DNA of 64,000 nucleotides, taken from contig NW_024881278.1 in NCBI RefSeq assembly GCF_018691265.1, positions 3,796,001 to 3,860,000 of the forward strand, read 5' to 3'. The DNA is from Tyto alba. Lineage: Eukaryota > Chordata > Aves > Strigiformes > Tytonidae. The notes under the pieces are model-generated. The model worked only from the letters and a program-made list of their open reading frames with translations, had not been told where the DNA came from and did no database searches. The position numbers and the translations under genes are program-made. Below, in pieces: positions 1-11,850 of the stretch; within the stretch, counting starts at the first letter, position 1; every line of letters begins with the position of its first letter.

Positions 1-965
1 GAGAGCAAAAAGATGGAGGAAGGAGCTTGCCTGGATGAACAGAAGGATTAAAGTTTGTTTAAATAGTGACTCGGTTGTGAAAAACAAAAGAGCAAGGGGA
101 CAAGAACTGGAACACAGGATGAACAACCATCGTGAAAATCCACTGTGGGGCCTCTACTCACCAAACTGCCACAAAATCCAGAGCTAGGCATTTTGTCCAC
201 ACTCATTATCTAAAACCAATCTTGGTCAACAGAGAGAGGCAGGCACTTCCAGAGGGAGATGGCTGCTCCTGCTCCAAGAGACACAACCTGGCTAGCTGCC
301 TTGGGTTTAAGTAAGTGAAATGACTAGCGCACAGGAACAACAGTTGGACACGACCCAGGAAATACCTGCCTCGTCCCTGGTCTTGAATCACTTTAAAAAT
401 GACCTTTTCCAAACAGTTTGGCTGTCAGTTAATTGTGGAGATGCTACGGCTTTTTGTGTCTTCAGTGATTCCACATCTAAAGTTGAGGTGAGAAAGGCAA
501 AAAAAGCTAGCAACCTTCTGGGCGATATCACACTTGCTTAGGAGCTCCCTGAAGTCTGGGTGCCTTTAATGCTTTCAGATCTGAGCTGAAATTTTCCCAG
601 CACGGCACTGAGCAGCAGCTCAAGTCCCTCGGCGCTCCTGTGCCCCATGGCGTGGGATGGACATGCCCACAGCCATAAAATCTTAAAGGTCAAGAGATAA
701 GATTCTTGTGTCTTTTTAAAAGATTGTTTTAGTGTGACAATATCCAAGGGAGGTTCTTCCCCCAAATCAACAGTATCCATTAAATAATAAAACCATTCTG
801 CCTCAGAAACAAAGCCCATAGGAGGCAATAAAACTGTCCACTGGTCACAAATCAGGCACTTTAAAGCAATACAAACAGCAATAAAAATGTTAGAACATTA
901 TTTCTGAAAACTTTTCAGCTAAACCACTATGACAGTTGTGCCTTAGCACACAGATCAAGTAGCGA
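1..965. other. Non-coding, nothing recognised
   Basis: Moderately AT-rich unique sequence. Open frames of 60-96 codons occur on both strands and overlap each other, as expected by chance. I see no splice-flanked exon, RNA gene or interspersed-repeat signature. Confidence 0.6.
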
Positions 966-978
966 TTTTTTTTTTTTT
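966..978. repeat. T13 homopolymer
   Basis: Thirteen uninterrupted T. It lies inside a 168-codon minus-strand open frame (927-1433), where it would be read as a run of lysines (KKKK). This is one reason that frame is not called a gene. Confidence 0.95.
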
Positions 979-1110
979 AATACTTTTTTAAGAAGGAGCA
1001 AACTGTTTAATTCTAGAGAAAGATAGGATGAGGTAGGCAGTCCGCACAAGACCACCAAGGTGTAATGGGAGTTGCAGTGGGCCCTGAGAATTAAGGAGTA
1101 TAGGAGGAGC

Positions 1111-1420
1111 CAGCCCTCCTGTCTAACCCGACACCCGATCTCTGCCCAGAGGGTGCAGCACCCGGCACCCTCCTCCCTCGAGATTCCAGCTTGGGCAGCA
1201 CAGGGACCTGCTCTCTCCAGCACGGATCTGCCTACACCCCCAGCACGGTCCCTGGGATAACAATGTTCAGCACCGGGATCAGAAGTCGCTTGGTGTGATG
1301 CAACAACAGCACACAAAACCAACGCGAAGGAAACCCAAACCAAACGCTTCCCAGCACACAGAGAGAGTCTGGGCATGAGGCTGCAGGGATTAGGGCTGGA
1401 AGCAGCCAGGCTGAGCGAGC
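1111..1420. other. GC-richer pocket
   Basis: A locally GC-rich stretch with scattered CpGs. Stop codons are rare in several frames on both strands, so long open frames here (62 codons plus, 168 and 65 codons minus) reflect composition. An AATAAA hexamer lies just downstream at about 1507, but nothing connects it to a transcript. No protein similarity was recognised. Confidence 0.5.
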
Positions 1421-3496
1421 TGAAAGCAAACAAACAGTGTCTCTGCAGCTTTTAATCGTGGGGGGCGAGGGAAACTCTCCAAAGCAAGACAGCGTTTGTT
1501 CCTCTAAATAAAGGCTTTAATTCGTAAAGGACAAATGTCAGCAGGGATGAGACTTTTGCATGCAGCGGGCCTGATCCTGCTGTCAAAACTCCCTCCAGGT
1601 TGTTGATGCTCCAACCATTCACCAGGCTCTCAAAGCCGCTGCTGTGGGACTCGGCATCCGGCGGAGCCGGCTAAGCAGTGAGCACAGCCATCTGGAAGAC
1701 TTGCTCAATAAGGACGTTTTTCACAGAGACTTCTTTCCCACACAGAGAATAAGGTTTATTTGTCTTTGCAGTGGTTAATGTTCTGTTCTGCTTCCCTTCC
1801 CTCCCAGTGACTAAATCCTAATTCAGATGCCATTGCCCCCATGGTTACAAAACAGACTGTCAGCTCCCCAAGGAATGACCGTTGAGTGCAAGGACAAAAA
1901 CAGTTAAAAAAGAAAATGTGTAGAAAAAATACAGCGTTCCTGCTTTCTGCAAACAGAACCTTCTCTCAAATAGTCTATTGGTACTGAAATGTAATAGCAT
2001 TTTTGCAGTGTTATGGCATGTCAGAATTCACAGATACTGAAGAAATTAGGGCCTAATTATGGAAGTGCTCTGCATGCAGGACTACTGAATGGATGCTTGA
2101 CAGAGAAAATAGTCGCTAGTTAAAGCATTAGTGCTTTGCAAGCTTCTCACTGATAGACGCTGTAACTTCTAAATATTAAAACTGTACTCGCTTTGAAAAT
2201 TTGCAGATCTTTAAACCTCTGAATTCCTTCTAAAATATGTATTATATTTCTATTTGGGAAAAAAGACTCGAAACTTGAACTTATGACTGGGAGCAGAAAC
2301 TTCTTTGCATTGGAAGAGGAATCGAACAGACCTTAAGGAGATACTGTCACATTAAATTGAGGCAGCAACAACCACAGATACCAATATTTGATGTCAACAG
2401 ACTTCCAGATTCATAAGAAATCTAGAAGAGCTGGCAGCATGAAGAAAATAAGTGTAATTTATTTATTTGTAGTGAAAAAAAAACTTTGAGAAATCTAAGA
2501 AGCGAGTGGCACAGCAGAGAAGTACAAACAGAACTAAATAAACATCTTTACTGCGGTTGTCCTTGAGCCCTTATAAATAAACACCTCGTTAAATCCAGGA
2601 AAGAGTAGGAAGAATCCTACAAATACCTGCAGAGAAATTTAAATCCAACCAGAATCAACTACCTAAACACTGTATGTCAGAAAGGTGAATTACGTGAACC
2701 AATCTCACTTCCATATCTCATTGCTTTTACCTTTTTAATTACAGAGAAAGGTTAATAAAATCTATCAGAAATATGTTTATTACACTTCAAAGACAAGACT
2801 TCGTTAAATTTATCTCCAGTTCCATCCTGCAGTGAGTGTCTAAGACAGAAATAATAACCTGTAACTTAAGAGTATTTTTTTTTTTAGTAATAAATACAGA
2901 AAGGTTTTGCACTGAAATTCTCCCCCAGGGACTACAAATTTACGTTGCAGTAATTAAAGTCAGCAACAGCAACAAAGTGCTCACAGCTTTCCAAAATCCT
3001 GTTGATTCTTTCAGGCAAAGCCCTCAAAGTAATAAAAGCAAACAGAGTTATCCTCCTGTGGGGCAATACCGGGCTGGATTGCTACAAGTAACACCAACAA
3101 ACCCCAGGTTGCTGCAGCCAAGTCCTTGGATGTCCTCTGCACATCTCCATTAATTTCTTCCTTTATATTTGCTCTAATTTATTTTGCTTTAGCTCTTCTC
3201 ATAGATGAATGTTTAGGCAGCAGATGAATTCCAGACTGGACTGGGGACCAGTGCAAGTTCCAGGCTCCAATCTAAAACTTGGTGGTGTTTTTAGCCTTGG
3301 GCCATTTCCTTTTTTCATTGAGGTATAATGAATAATTAGATGGAATCTACAGCAAAAAGGCAAGTCTATCATCCTCTGTCAAGCTTTCTCAAGACTGAAT
3401 TTTTCACTGACATAATTTCATAACAGATCAATACGGTGCTGCAGCAATACTGAACAGTCTCCTATCTACACCAAGACTAGCAAAAGTGGCTCAACA
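1421..3496. other. AT-rich non-coding, nothing recognised
   Basis: AT-rich unique sequence with short A and T runs, including T11 near 2875-2885. The minus strand carries one isolated tRNA B-box-like decamer at 2318-2327, but no acceptable A box stands at tRNA spacing. Confidence 0.6.
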
Positions 3497-3512
3497 TTTT
3501 TTTTTTTTTTTT
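3497..3512. repeat. T16 homopolymer
   Basis: Sixteen uninterrupted T followed by ggcttag. On the minus strand this could be the A-tail of an old retroposed fragment, but I see no target-site duplication or element body beside it. Confidence 0.95.
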
Positions 3513-3637
3513 GGCTTAGAAATGTCAGCAAAGGGGCAATGAGACTCGGCAACCACAACTTGATTATATTTCTCTCTGCAACCTCAGCTTCATCTACTTG
3601 CTCCCCAAGATAATGCCAAAAGACAAAGATACATGAT

Positions 3638-4325
3638 GTGGTATCTATGTCATGGAGGGCTGGGGCTTTGCTTCCACTTGCGGCACACTTGCTCTACACT
3701 CCTCTGTCCTCATTTGACAGGTCCCTAGAACCACAAAGGCTCCTTGAAGTTGGAAAAGCAGAATATTTTCCAAGTGGCTATGGATGGGACATGCCCCGGA
3801 CTCAGCAATGCCCCCTCCCGTGCACTAATGCCAAGAGGGGGGATCATTGGGCTGTTCTTCACCGGAGGACCTGCTATCACCACTCATTTTGCACCGTGGG
3901 CCAGGGAAGCCTTGGTTCTCCCCAGCGGCCACAGCTGTGCTGGGCATGGCACTGACTGAGCTCTCCCTGGTGACTGTGGCCATCTCAGGGTCTCCTGTTC
4001 GGTGCAGCAGCAGAAGCTGCAGAGACGCGGGCTCTGGCCACAGCCATCCCCTTTGCTGGCAGCGAGACCAAACTAAGCAACTCTGGAGTTGACTACACTG
4101 AAATCCCAGCTCTTCTGCCAGGCCGACCATTGTCCTGTGTGCATCGGCCACAGGAGGGAACGCTCACCACAGCCTGCAGCCACGGTCAGCTGCGTGAGGG
4201 CACACAGTCTCCCAAATGACTTGACTTCAGAGAAAAAGTGCTGTCCCCCAAAGCCAACTAACCCTCACCTCAGCTTTTGGCTTCCATCACCATCTAAAGT
4301 GTCTCTTACCATCGCAACCTCCTAG
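3638..4325. other. GC-richer stretch with overlapping open frames
   Basis: Mixed-composition sequence with open frames of 71-108 codons overlapping in several frames and on both strands between 3638 and 4325. None has a recognisable domain, and the mutual overlap argues that they are shadows of composition. Confidence 0.45.
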
Positions 4326-4749
4326 AACATGTTGCACGAGCTGCAAAACCCAACAGGTTGAGTAAAAGCATGCTCAGTCACAGTGGACCAGGAGTAAGAC
4401 TGGAATGAGGTTTTATCCGTGTATAACCCTGTTCAGCAAAGGGCTGTGGTTGAAGGATATTGTGAAGAAAATGCTGTTGGATGAAAAGTGACAACATTTT
4501 GGGGTGGAGCAGAAGGGCACATGCATTGAACGACACGGCTCGGGAAAAGACACACTGCAGGCTGATGGCAACTGCAAGGAAAATAATTTTAAACATAGTT
4601 ATGTTTTCTGGTCTAAAGTAAACCAGGCTTTCCAGTCTAGCTTGGGGAAACCAAAATGTAGGTTTGGGATCAGTATCTTGTCCTTATCTGCTCAGAGCAC
4701 CTCTAGTTATTAACAACATACTCAAACCACGTGGATGTATTTATTTGCT

Positions 4750-4787
4750 GCTGCACAGAAGACCCCTGTGCAGCAGCCAGCTGCACA
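4750..4787. repeat. Three copies of GCTGCACA, two forming a hairpin
   Basis: The octamer GCTGCACA occurs at 4750-4757, in inverted form (TGTGCAGC) at 4767-4774 and again directly at 4780-4787. The last two copies form a perfect 8-bp stem around a 5-nt loop (AGCCA). The stem is too short for a microRNA precursor, and no function is assigned. Confidence 0.7.
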
Positions 4788-6000
4788 TGATAAGCACAAT
4801 AGTGACATTACATCACCAAAAGAATTCAAAGGAAATTCAATAAGCTCCAATTTAATAAATTCAATATCCTGAGCACCTACTTCCCAAGCCTGACAAAGCC
4901 GTAATATATGCAGCTGATTATAAATTCCTAAAAAGTACACAACAGTAAAATGATGTTTATTCAGTGATGTTTAAATTATGACCCTAATCTTACTCACATT
5001 CTCCCTCCTTAAAAGAAGCAAATGGGCTGCTTTTCATGTCCCAGCCCCAGTCCATCAGAACTGCGTCAGTGGCACATCTGTATGCACTCGACAGCGGTTC
5101 TGCTGGTTGTTTCTCTCTCTCCCAAGCGCCGACAACAATCATGCCACTTCTGAGCACCTGACACCAGGGAACCCATCAAAGCCGGGCATTTTTATTGCCT
5201 CTGCCTAAACTTCACTGGACTCTACTAAAATGGATCACAATATAATAAAAGAAGGGAATATACTATGCACTTACGTAAACACATGGAGAAGAATGAAGAT
5301 GAGGGGAAAAAAAAGGGAAATATAAATCGAAGAAGCTTGTTCACTACAGCAATTCTGCTATTGCAATACCCTACTCCAAGACACCCCAAACCACTTCCTA
5401 GGATGAAGGCGTAAGCCACCTCCAGCAGCAGTTATGAAACAACTTACTTACTGAAAATTGTGCTCCTAACCTCCACAAACATATATTTATAGCCCATTCC
5501 ATACCTCCCCTGCTTTTCCAATCCTACACACCTATAGTATTCAGGTCAGCACTTTAAATTTCAGATGCTTTTTAGACTCCCGTTTAGTTCACAAACTCAA
5601 TCACCTCTTTTAGCAACCCCTTTCATTACCTGTAGTTTAATGTAAAGCGTGTACTGACTTGCAGCTGTCAGATCAGATTTTTCTTATTCGTGGTGGCAGA
5701 AGAATGCTGAGCATACACCCACAATAGTCTAACCCACTCCGGTAATCCACCCAGGCTAAGTGGCTTCCTTACTGAAAGCCCAAGGGAAAGCAGGTGAAAT
5801 CCAGTCATTGATCTGACAAGTAATTTGTGGCTTCACTTGACAAAGATTAATTAATATTGGAAGAGAAATGGGAGCAGCAACGATAAGCAGCAGAGATCCT
5901 CGAGGGAACCGATAAACCAGCGAGATGTGTTTTGCAACTCACAGGCGCATCAACAAATCACTGAATTTCAAAGTCTCTAAAATCAGGACTGTGCTTCAGG
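4788..6000. other. AT-rich non-coding, nothing firm
   Basis: Unique AT-rich sequence. A 12-nt phrase, TGAGCACCTACT (4870-4881), recalls the 3-prime end shared by L2 and MIR elements, but the similarity stops there. No other structure is seen. Confidence 0.5.
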
Positions 6001-6420
6001 CGGCAGCTCCAGCCCTGCCTCTGCAGCAGCGGTAGCTGACGGACCCCTCCGGGGGGATGCCAAGTTCAGAGCAAACCACCCTCGAGGCAGCAGGCACCCA
6101 GGTCTGGCACCCACGGCCCTTCACGCCTTGGGTGCCCGGGCAGCTGTGGCCGGGGAGCAGAACACCAAGGGGAGCTGGGTGCCCCGCCAGGCTGTCCCCA
6201 AACTGGGGGGACATGACTGCAGTCATGAATTCCCCAAATCATGGAGCAATGGGTGGCTCCCTCCCTGCACACCCCCCCGCCTTGGTTTCTGGTCATCAAA
6301 AACCAGGACGTGAAGGTGGTGCATCTCTGGTCTCCTCCGGAGAGCCAGGACGTCCTCCTGACTCCCACAAGTTACACTGGGCTGCAGAAAGGCTCTTGCT
6401 CTTGGAGTGCTACCAGGAGT
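6001..6420. other. GC-rich pocket
   Basis: A GC-rich island in AT-rich surroundings with several CpGs (for example CTCCGG, CCCGGG and CGGGG contexts) and runs of C and G. Three plus-strand and three minus-strand open frames coexist over the same bases (up to 121 and 153 codons), so none can be preferred as coding. It could be a small CpG-containing regulatory pocket. No promoter motif was identified. Confidence 0.5.
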
Positions 6421-9400
6421 AAGGCTCAAAGAGCAAACACCCATTCTATCTTGCCTCTTTCCACTTCTTTCCCAAAGCTTAGTCTTACTTGGAATATAAC
6501 TGCATATATAACTTTTTAAAAGCATAATAATGTGGCTTTCTGTACAAACTGCTACCACTCCAAGCTGGCAGGTAGACTGGGGAGAGTGCTGTAAATCTAC
6601 CAGATGACATTCTGAAGAAAATATTTTTCTTTCATCCCTTAAAACACATCTGCAGGGTCTGTAGTCACACCCAGAGCTCCTCACAGAAAGTAAAATTACA
6701 GCGTAACTATAAACGGAAGATGGTGCTGGACATGTACATATCTGGCAACTGCACCGTCCCCACTTTTCCTAGGAAAGGGAAGAGACAGCAAAAGGATGCT
6801 GGTATCCAAGCTACAGTTTGGAACAGCTATCTGAGTGAAAGTGATACTAAATTACAGAAATTAGTTTTTCTACAACTAGATTAGAATTATTTACCTGGCT
6901 TCATCATGGTAAATCAATGAAGGCCTCTGAATGTCAGCTCCAAATACAAATATTTGATGCAAGTTCACAAGTATGTATAAGCAACAGTACAACAGTGACA
7001 CTGAATTATCTTGTAACATTTAAAATGAGCTTTTGCTCCGAATGAACCTTCTGCATACTTAAAATATTTCACATTATTTGTTCTACCTATAATCATTATG
7101 GTATATGAGATTATATTAATGAGGTGCAATTCAGATGCATAGCAACTTGTAGTGATGTGCAAAATACCAGTTCAGTATTTAGTCATATTAAAGGCATATG
7201 TATCAAGCAATCCTGAAGTTGGCTGTCAAGTAAAATCCTTCTGCTTATTGGAAATCCAACTGCCGAGGAACCACTCTGAGGTTAGCAGCAACGCCTGAAG
7301 ATTTCAGTGTGAGGAAAATTCATCCACATTGCAGGTGTAACGCTCAGCCCGTGCGTCACTACTTGCACACAGTGAGATGTACGGAGCAGTTAGCATGTTT
7401 TAAAGAAGCTGAGGACAGAGTCAAGACCTTCCCTACTCGTAGTGGCATAAAACGTGAGCCTAATTTATGTCAGGTGCTAAACTGAACCGCTGCCAGGCTT
7501 CGGGAGGCATGAGGTCCCAGAGCACTGACTGCCAGCTGTGCAACCTCAGCGCCCGCGAAGCTGAGAGAAGGGATCAAGACCTGAAAGTCTGGCTTAACTA
7601 AATATTCAGGATTAGATGGTTCAGGGAACAGGAGGAGATAGCAACTGTTTCCAGAAGAACTGAGTGGGAATTGCTCCAAGACAGGAAAAATACCATTTCA
7701 TCAGTCAGTCAGCCACAATAACACTTGACAGAATTTGTACTTTTCTGAAGAAAATTGCAGCTGAAGCTGAAAGCAGATGCATAAGTAAATGCAACACAAA
7801 AGCTATGTGATTTTTAATACTTTTTTTTTTCCAAGATGTATCTGTCTTAATGAGTTTGCTCTCCTATATCTCCTCTGAACAGCAGTCACGTCCACCTCTG
7901 CTTTGCAGAGGCCTAGCTGCCAGATACAGGCTTTACATCTGTGTTTCTCACCTGGGATACGATGCTTCAATTTAATCCTACACAGCAACCATTTCTTGCA
8001 TGGTGTACTTGACTTTAACAACACTAGTAAGTGCTATTAATTGGCTGCCTCAATATTTAATTAATCTTGTTGGTAAAACATCTTCATTCTGTGAACATGC
8101 ATTTGCATTTCCATGAGTTAATGAAAGTGGGATATTAATTAAGAGACAGAAAAAGAGCAACCTGGGGAAAACCAAACCAAACCCCAAACAAAACAACCAG
8201 AACAACAAATCTAGTTTTGCTTCCCCACCTTTTATCAAATATTTTTATGTGCCAATTTTTGCAATTATTTTTTTAAATTCAGGTGGGTTCATGCACTGAA
8301 ATTCAGATGAAATATCAGGGACAGGCTTCATATACAGATGTTTATTTCTAATTTACAAAATAAACATTTTCTAAAGTGACTTTTGGTCACTTTTCAAGAG
8401 TATGTATCTGCCCTCAGGTGCGCACTGGGACTCTTGCAAGTGCCTGCTCCCTTTACCACCTAAATACCTTTAGAGATCTACTCTTCAATCTCTAAATTGG
8501 GCAGAAGCTGGAAGGAAGTCTCCAGGGTCACATCCCCCCATATGTTCGGCACAGTCCCTTTCAAGTGGCTGAATTTAAATCTGGTACTGGGACTTCTGAC
8601 ACTCTGGAAAACTTTAAGGCTCTGATCATCTGATTCAGATGCAACCCCAGACTTGTAGACACCTACGTTGTGGGGGTGGCTGGATTCTCAACTCTACTTC
8701 AACCTTCTCTCTTATTTTAGCATTACATAATGCATCTATTTCAGTCTGTGCCATCAAACATTAAAATTAAGAAAAGCCACGCTTCATAACTGAATATAAA
8801 GTAACTTCTTGATGCTCATGTTCCCAGCATTTCCTACCCCAGGGACATTTAACCATATCCAGTCACCTACCACAGGCATATGTGTAAATGCCATGTAGCA
8901 AACCTGCTTTGACACACTGGCTCTTATTTGTATACATTACTAGCAGTAATCTGGATGGAGCCAGACCTCATCCCTTCATCCAGCCATCACTGATGCTAGA
9001 CATACTTAATGACTCGATCCTGGAACTTCACCTGCATCGGTCCTGCTAATGCCCTTTTTTTTGCCCTGACTCCAGTTGGTGCTCTTGACATCAGTTTTTA
9101 GCAGCAAAATAAAACCTACTAATATGTTTCAGTGACAAGGTGGGAGCCAGCTAATAGTTTTAGCTCCCACCTTTCTCGTAATTACAGTTTTGAGAACAAG
9201 TACCTGATTTTTTTCCCGCATAAGGACAAGTAAATTTTTTTAATAAAAATTGCAAATTTAATGTATGGATTCCAGAGAGTGGAAGGCATGCCATTACTAC
9301 ATCTTGCCCTTCATCCCCAAAGTATTTCTTAAATTCTTAAGGTTTTATACCTATTTTTTTATTCCCAGATGGCAATCTGAGAGATTTCTGATCATAAAAC

Positions 9401-10480
9401 ACAATAAAGAAGCTTAACACTAAAATTTAAATGCTTAATAAAATAGTAACTGGAAATTATATTAAAAAAGCAGCCCTTTCATATTTTATTCACAGTTTGG
9501 CTTTGAGCAGGGAAAGCTTGCCAATTACTTTTCTGGATAACCTATTGTACTGTTCCTGATTTTGAAATAAAAGGCATAATTTTACAGCACAGTTGCAAGC
9601 AGGGAAAAGTAGACAATCCCCACCAGCAAAGAGAAAATAAAGTGTTCTCTCCTCTGGCTCTTAGCAGAGGCAAATGATATTTGTTTTAATGAAGAATGGC
9701 TCATAGAAATGTTCTTTGGATCTGTTTTTTTTAGGAAATACTTTTGTCAGATAAAGTTTTAAAATATTCTTGAATGTTTTATATTATGCAGCCTACCCAC
9801 TCCATTGTCTAATATGTAATGAAAACATCCAGATTCACCTGTCGAGTAGAAAATACTTTTAAAGTTCATGGCATTTGATAAATGACACCTTCTTTCCTGG
9901 CTATCCTTAAATTGATGTGGTGATCACACATCTCTCTCCTGTCCCAGTGGAACATTAATTTCTGCTACCTCCAAGCCCTGAAAGCTCTCACCTGCCAGCT
10001 GATATTAAACAACAGCCTGACAGCAGAGGAAACAAAATTAATCCGTGCAACTCAAGAGTAACTGGAAATATTCCTAGAGAGGGATAGATTAGCACAAGAA
10101 TGACTGCTGGACATTAAATGCTGTCCAAATCATTTTGCAACTTAGGCCCCTCCTATTTTGCCTCTATCTACACCAGAAAGAAGTGCTCTGCTTGCAGAGC
10201 TGTATCTATTTTTATACTCGGTAAGGAAAGGGATTCAATGGGTTTCACGCTGCTTTAACACACTGTACTCTGGAGAATTTTGTCTAATATTATGTAGTAA
10301 GTGGTTATAGCACAAGAAAACTGGTGCCACACATTTCCCTGAGAACCAGGCTGGACTTTTCCTAACATTAAGCAGCAATGGCTGATACTGAACATAGCTG
10401 GGAACAGAGTCACCCACACCACTGTAGCAAAAATCCAGAACAATCTCCTAACCTACACCCAGGTACAACTTGTTTGCAGG
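6421..10480. other. AT-rich non-coding, nothing recognised
   Basis: About 4 kb of unique AT-rich sequence. Only short overlapping open frames (60-73 codons) are present, and none lies between 8240 and 10230. An ATTTGCAT octamer near 8100 is expected at this base composition. Confidence 0.6.
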
Positions 10481-11850
10481 AGAGTGAGATTGTTCACCAA
10501 GTCAAGAGCTACAACCTTGAGAGATAAGCTGTGCTCTTGTGCTCTCAGATCCCATGTCCCTGCTGTCAGAACAAGCATTTCTATCTATTTGCACAAATCA
10601 TCTCCTGGAATCGAGTCGCAAAGAGCTTCAAGAGCTTGGGACATTCAGCCCGATTCATTCCTCTGCCAGCAAAAGGGCGCTGAGATTTGTGTATGGCAAA
10701 TCCAAGACACATTTTGCCAAGGAATTCAAACCAGGCCTAGAGATCTCCCAAGTCCTCGGCTTAGTGTCAGCTTTCCTTTGAGGTTTGCCATAAAAGTTGG
10801 CCACGAGCACGATGCTGAAGCACTTACCCACCGCAGGGTGCAGATGGGCTGCAGCACCAGCTGCAGCTACTCAGCAGAGACTGCGGGGCAGAGCGTGCTG
10901 CGGCACTCCACTCCGGGGGTTTGCGAACCTGAACACTATTCCTTTGCATCTGCACTCCTGATTTCATGCTTCACAAAGGCCTCCTGGATTTCTCTGTTGT
11001 GAGTTACAGCTACAGCATGCCTTTATTCAGCTGATCTAGAAACACTCAGTCTATAAATCCAGGCATAGCTCCTCCTCTGCGTGGCCCTGCAGTCAATACC
11101 CCTCGCAGATACACCTCAAAGGTCTCCCAGGTCTCTGTGATGGAACTTCTAGCACAGCCCAACGGGAGGAATCTTGACCACTGACTTCCTCGTATCATTA
11201 GATCACTTGCGAGTGCGCAGGAAACTCCCATCACGAGTTGGATGCGGAGAAGACACCGCGTGCCTTGCTGTTACAAAGCACGCAAGCCCCAGACCTTTCT
11301 AGGGAGCAGCCAACCCCTCTGTTTCCACACTACAGTGGGGCTCAAACCACTCGCTCTGCAGCAGCAGCAGCTGTGGAAGGATGCCGTTTCCCCAGTCCCG
11401 GCACTACCAGGGAACAGTGCTGGCAGACGTCTGCTCTGGGGTGATAAGGAGGCATAAAAGTTAGTTGGTATCCTATCCAGTGAACCACTCCACCAGCACC
11501 ATTCAAAACACAGGAAAAAGGCAATGGGTGGAGAATGAAACAAATGAGGAGAGGAAAGAACCCGTCGGAGCCTCCCAGCAATGTGTCAGAAACAATGTGG
11601 AGGTTCAGACAGCATCTCATAAGAAATAACTCGACACTCGAGGCAGCTGGTGCCTTGCCTGCAGCCTGGCTGCTCTACAGCTGGCTCAGAAATCCCTCCT
11701 CGGCACAGGAAGGTGCAAAGGTCTCTCCGAGCAGCAAGGTGCATGTGCCACGGCCAGAGCACCAGGATCGCTGCAGCCCCGGTGCTTTCCCGGAGGTATG
11801 GCACGTCACGCAGGTTGGCAGCAAACTCTTACCATGAACACGGGGATTTT
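10481..11850. other. Mixed-composition stretch holding the longest open frame
   Basis: Contains the longest open frame of the window, 172 codons on the plus strand at 10484-11002. The predicted product has no recognisable domain, signal peptide or repeat, and another plus-strand frame is open beneath it at 10539-10781. The following 600 bp also holds overlapping open frames on both strands. A frame this long is unremarkable in 64 kb of six-frame non-coding sequence, so no gene is called. Confidence 0.5.

Noticed and set aside
1266..1285. REST/NRSF-like site starting TTCAGCACC
   Set aside because: The left half matches but the right half (consensus GGACAGCGCC) keeps only CAG.
927..1433. 168-codon minus-strand frame with a hydrophobic, signal-like start
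   Set aside because: It reads through a T13 tract as polylysine, lies in a GC-rich pocket with other open frames and has no known similarity.
2318..2327. Perfect tRNA B-box core (GTTCGATTCC) on the minus strand
   Set aside because: No A box at tRNA spacing and no cloverleaf pairing nearby.
4870..4881. TGAGCACCTACT, an L2/MIR-like phrase
   Set aside because: Agreement ends after 12 bases and no other part of an L2 or MIR element is nearby.
10484..11002. 172-codon open frame, the longest in the window
   Set aside because: No recognisable domain, an overlapping second open frame and a length expected by chance in 64 kb of six-frame sequence.
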